From Acidobacteriota bacterium (lineage in GTDB: Bacteria > Acidobacteriota > Terriglobia > Terriglobales > Acidobacteriaceae), in the NCBI GenBank assembly GCA_021818105.1, contig JAKAFB010000010.1, positions 1-64,000 of the forward strand: a DNA stretch of 64,000 nucleotides, written 5' to 3'. A model generated the notes under the pieces. The model was not told the origin of the DNA. It worked only from the letters and a program-made list of their open reading frames with translations, and did no database searches. The position numbers were made by a program, and so were the translations under genes. Below are positions 61,708-64,000 of this stretch, one piece after another; positions within the stretch are counted from its first letter, which is position 1; each line of letters begins with the position of its first letter.

Positions 61708-63282
61708 TCAGCGCTGCAGCAGGTCAATGGGCTGCGTGAAGTCCGTTACACGGATGTGCCGTGCCAGCGAGGGGTGCTGGCGCTGAAGAGCCAGATACAT
61801 CTCCCATGCCACGCGCCGGTAGCTGAAGTGCCCGGCCGGAGCGGAGCGCAGCTCGCTGATGTACTGGGCCTCAGCGAAATCCATCTTGAACAGGCTACGG
61901 ATGCGCGTGGCCAGCGGCAGCACGTAGAGAGCGGACTGTACGGCCTCTGGTGCAGAACCGGCAGCGATGCGGGCGCTGGCGGCATGGGCGGTTTCCACGG
62001 TGGCCTGATAGTCAGCCACGATACCCGCCGCGGCGAGCCCGGCCACATCGCCCTCAGCTGGTGTTTCATATCCATGCACAGAGGTAAAGGATTGAATGAT
62101 CTGCGTGGAGCGGCGGTGCCGGTGCATGTCGCGGAAGCCGCCGATATCCATCAGGATGTCAAAACGCAGGGCAGCGCCCGCATGGAAGGCGCGCAATGCC
62201 TCGTCATGCTTGCCGCGATGGCGCAGGCCAAGCTCAATGATCTCGTCCACGCGGGCCTGTGGAAGCGCGGCCACCAGGTCGCGAATCTGGCGATACGGTT
62301 GATGGGAGGCGGAGTAGAGCAGGGTCGCAGCCAGCTCGGCTTCGAGTGACTCAGTTCGTTCCACCAGGTCAACCAGCGGTGACGGTGCAATGGGATGCCC
62401 AGCCAGCAACTCTGCCGCTGCCTGTGCCAACTCAGCCTGCGTCTTCATCAGGTAGGCGTTGGGCTCAGCGTACTTGACGAGCGTGGGAGCGGTGCGGACC
62501 TCGCGGGTGAGCAGGCCGGCGGCCTTCGCTGCCAGGTCTGGGTTGGCAGCGAGCTCGGCTACAAAGGCTAATCCAGCCTGTTCATTGACATTCCACGCCG
62601 GGCCAGTAGCGGCCTCGCGCAATTTTTGCCCCAGATCGCGCACCTCAGCTACGGGATGCGACAACAGCCGTGAAACCTGCGTCTCCATCGTACGGGCGTT
62701 CACGATCTGGCCCAGCGAAGTATTGGTTGCCAGCGGAAGCAGGTAACGAGCCACATCAAAGGCGCGGGCACGGAGCGTGCGCTCATAGGCCTCGGGGGTG
62801 ATGGCGTCGGGTCGGGTCACATGCTCGCGCAGGGTTTCGAGCATGGCCGCGGAGGTGCGCTCGTAGGCGGCAAAGAGGCCTTTCACTGTGTCCGCGTAGA
62901 GCTGCCCGGAGGCCCTATCCTCACCGAAATCAGGGAAATACCAGCCTGATTTGAGGAAGTTCTGGTAGCGTGTAGAGCGCTCCTGGCCATCCCAGCGCTG
63001 CTCGTCCACAAGGACGATGGCGGCCAGCAGGCTCAGGCGCTCCACGGCAAAGGCGATGTGTGCCAGGTCGGCGATGGAGCGGTGACCATATTGGAAATAA
63101 AAGGTGTTCAGGAACTTCTCGGCACGCTGCGTGCTGATTTCCGTGAGCGATTCGCGCATGGAAAGCGCGGAGCGGGAGTACTTGGCCATTGCGTAGGCCA
63201 AGACTTCGGGGTCGGCGCCATGAACGGCGAAGACCTCAGTCTGGTTACAAGCGCCTGCGGGGAGCAAAGATTCACTAGACAT
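61708..63282 (-). CDS. thyX: FAD-dependent thymidylate synthase, long two-domain form
   Basis: FQYGHRSIADLAHIAFAVERLS ... QERSTRYQNF and FDILMDIGGFRDMHRHRRSTQI; start within 63282..63312. Confidence 0.85.
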   Translation of the reverse strand: MSSESLLPAGACNQTEVFAVHGADPEVLAYAMAKYSRSALSMRESLTEISTQRAEKFLNTFYFQYGHRSIADLAHIAFAVERLSLLAAIVLVDEQRWDGQERSTRYQNFLKSGWYFPDFGEDRASGQLYADTVKGLFAAYERTSAAMLETLREHVTRPDAITPEAYERTLRARAFDVARYLLPLATNTSLGQIVNARTMETQVSRLLSHPVAEVRDLGQKLREAATGPAWNVNEQAGLAFVAELAANPDLAAKAAGLLTREVRTAPTLVKYAEPNAYLMKTQAELAQAAAELLAGHPIAPSPLVDLVERTESLEAELAATLLYSASHQPYRQIRDLVAALPQARVDEIIELGLRHRGKHDEALRAFHAGAALRFDILMDIGGFRDMHRHRRSTQIIQSFTSVHGYETPAEGDVAGLAAAGIVADYQATVETAHAASARIAAGSAPEAVQSALYVLPLATRIRSLFKMDFAEAQYISELRSAPAGHFSYRRVAWEMYLALQRQHPSLARHIRVTDFTQPIDLLQR

Positions 63283-63385
63283 GGGCGTGGACTCGCGAAC
63301 AGAATACGTCATTGGGGTGTGGATAAGGTGAAGAGTCTCCTGCCCCGGCGAACGCGCCAGAAGGGCAGGCAGGAGAAAACGCTTC

Positions 63386-64000
63386 ATGCAGGAGATTAAG
63401 GTGCGAACGTCCCAGCGCCCGCGGCCGTTGCCTTCAGGCCGGTGGGCCATGACCCAACGGTGGAACGATCTGCTGTTTGCCCACTGGCGGGTGCCGGCGG
63501 CCGAGGTGGCGGCGCTGTTGCCCGATGGCCTGCAGGTGGATACGTACATGGGGACGGCATGGCTGGGCGTGGTGCCATTCTGGATGGATCGCATCAAGTT
63601 TCGGGGCCTGCCGGTGATTCCCGGCGCACTCAGCATGCCGGAGCTGAACCTGAGAACCTATGTGCGTGAGCCGCACAGCGGCACGCAGGGCGTTTACTTC
63701 TTCTCACTTGACGCGGCCAATCTGCTGGCCGTGGCGGCGGCACGAACCTTCTATCACTTGCCTTATTACTGGGCTGAGATGCACATTGCGCAGAAGAGCG
63801 ATCGCGAGTTTGCCTACTACAGCCGGCGGCGATTGTCGGCCAAGCCGGTAATCTTCAAGGCGCTCTATCGCGGGCTGGGACCGACGCGCAAGCTGGCGGA
63901 AAGCCGCAGCGGATCGCTTGAATACTTTCTGACGGAGCGCTACTGCCTCTTCAGCCGCAATCGCTCGGGCGCTCTAGTGCGGGCCAACATTCACCACGTG
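63386..64000 (+). CDS. YqjF-like DUF2071 protein, truncated by window end
   Basis: Open frame MQEIKVRTSQRPRPLPSGRWAMTQRWNDLLFAHWRVPAAEVAALLPDGLQVDTYMGTAWLGVVPFWMDRIKFRG with no stop before 64000. Confidence 0.75.
   Translation, partial: MQEIKVRTSQRPRPLPSGRWAMTQRWNDLLFAHWRVPAAEVAALLPDGLQVDTYMGTAWLGVVPFWMDRIKFRGLPVIPGALSMPELNLRTYVREPHSGTQGVYFFSLDAANLLAVAAARTFYHLPYYWAEMHIAQKSDREFAYYSRRRLSAKPVIFKALYRGLGPTRKLAESRSGSLEYFLTERYCLFSRNRSGALVRANIHHV

Overview
This looks like a 64 kb chromosomal window from an Acidobacteriaceae-like bacterium. The lineage is inferred from gene content (VWFA-related Acidobacterial domain protein, CRTAC1 protein, long choice-of-anchor-like surface protein) and was not verified. 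Most of it is ordinary core and catabolic gene content: rho, tRNA-Ala, hrcA-grpE-dnaJ, aroG-type DAHP synthase, lpxB, rlpA, a LacI/GH38/GH35 carbohydrate region, an RND efflux pair, an MscS channel, a compact hisIGDCBHFA operon, a 2-hydroxyacid dehydrogenase, an MFS transporter and thyX. The items most worth a second look are: (1) a histidine-rich leader peptide (8 His in 11 residues) with a mutually exclusive antiterminator/terminator upstream of the his operon; (2) a ~6.6 kb integrative element inserted in tRNA-Glu(UUC), with a perfect 47-bp att duplication, integrase, AlpA-like factor, CHC2 primase and DUF3987 helicase-like protein, plus tandem 11-bp-period repeats near both ends that resemble the core site; (3) a TPP riboswitch in front of a TonB receptor, kinase and PnuC-family operon, implying a thiamine salvage system, with an apparent SD-sequestering hairpin; (4) a strongly structured orphan RNA candidate around 15.48-15.60 kb; (5) an M1-family protein that has lost its zinc/catalytic motif; (6) a long ThyX whose signature motif appears split between two halves. 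All calls come from reading the sequence and the supplied ORF track; no database search was run.
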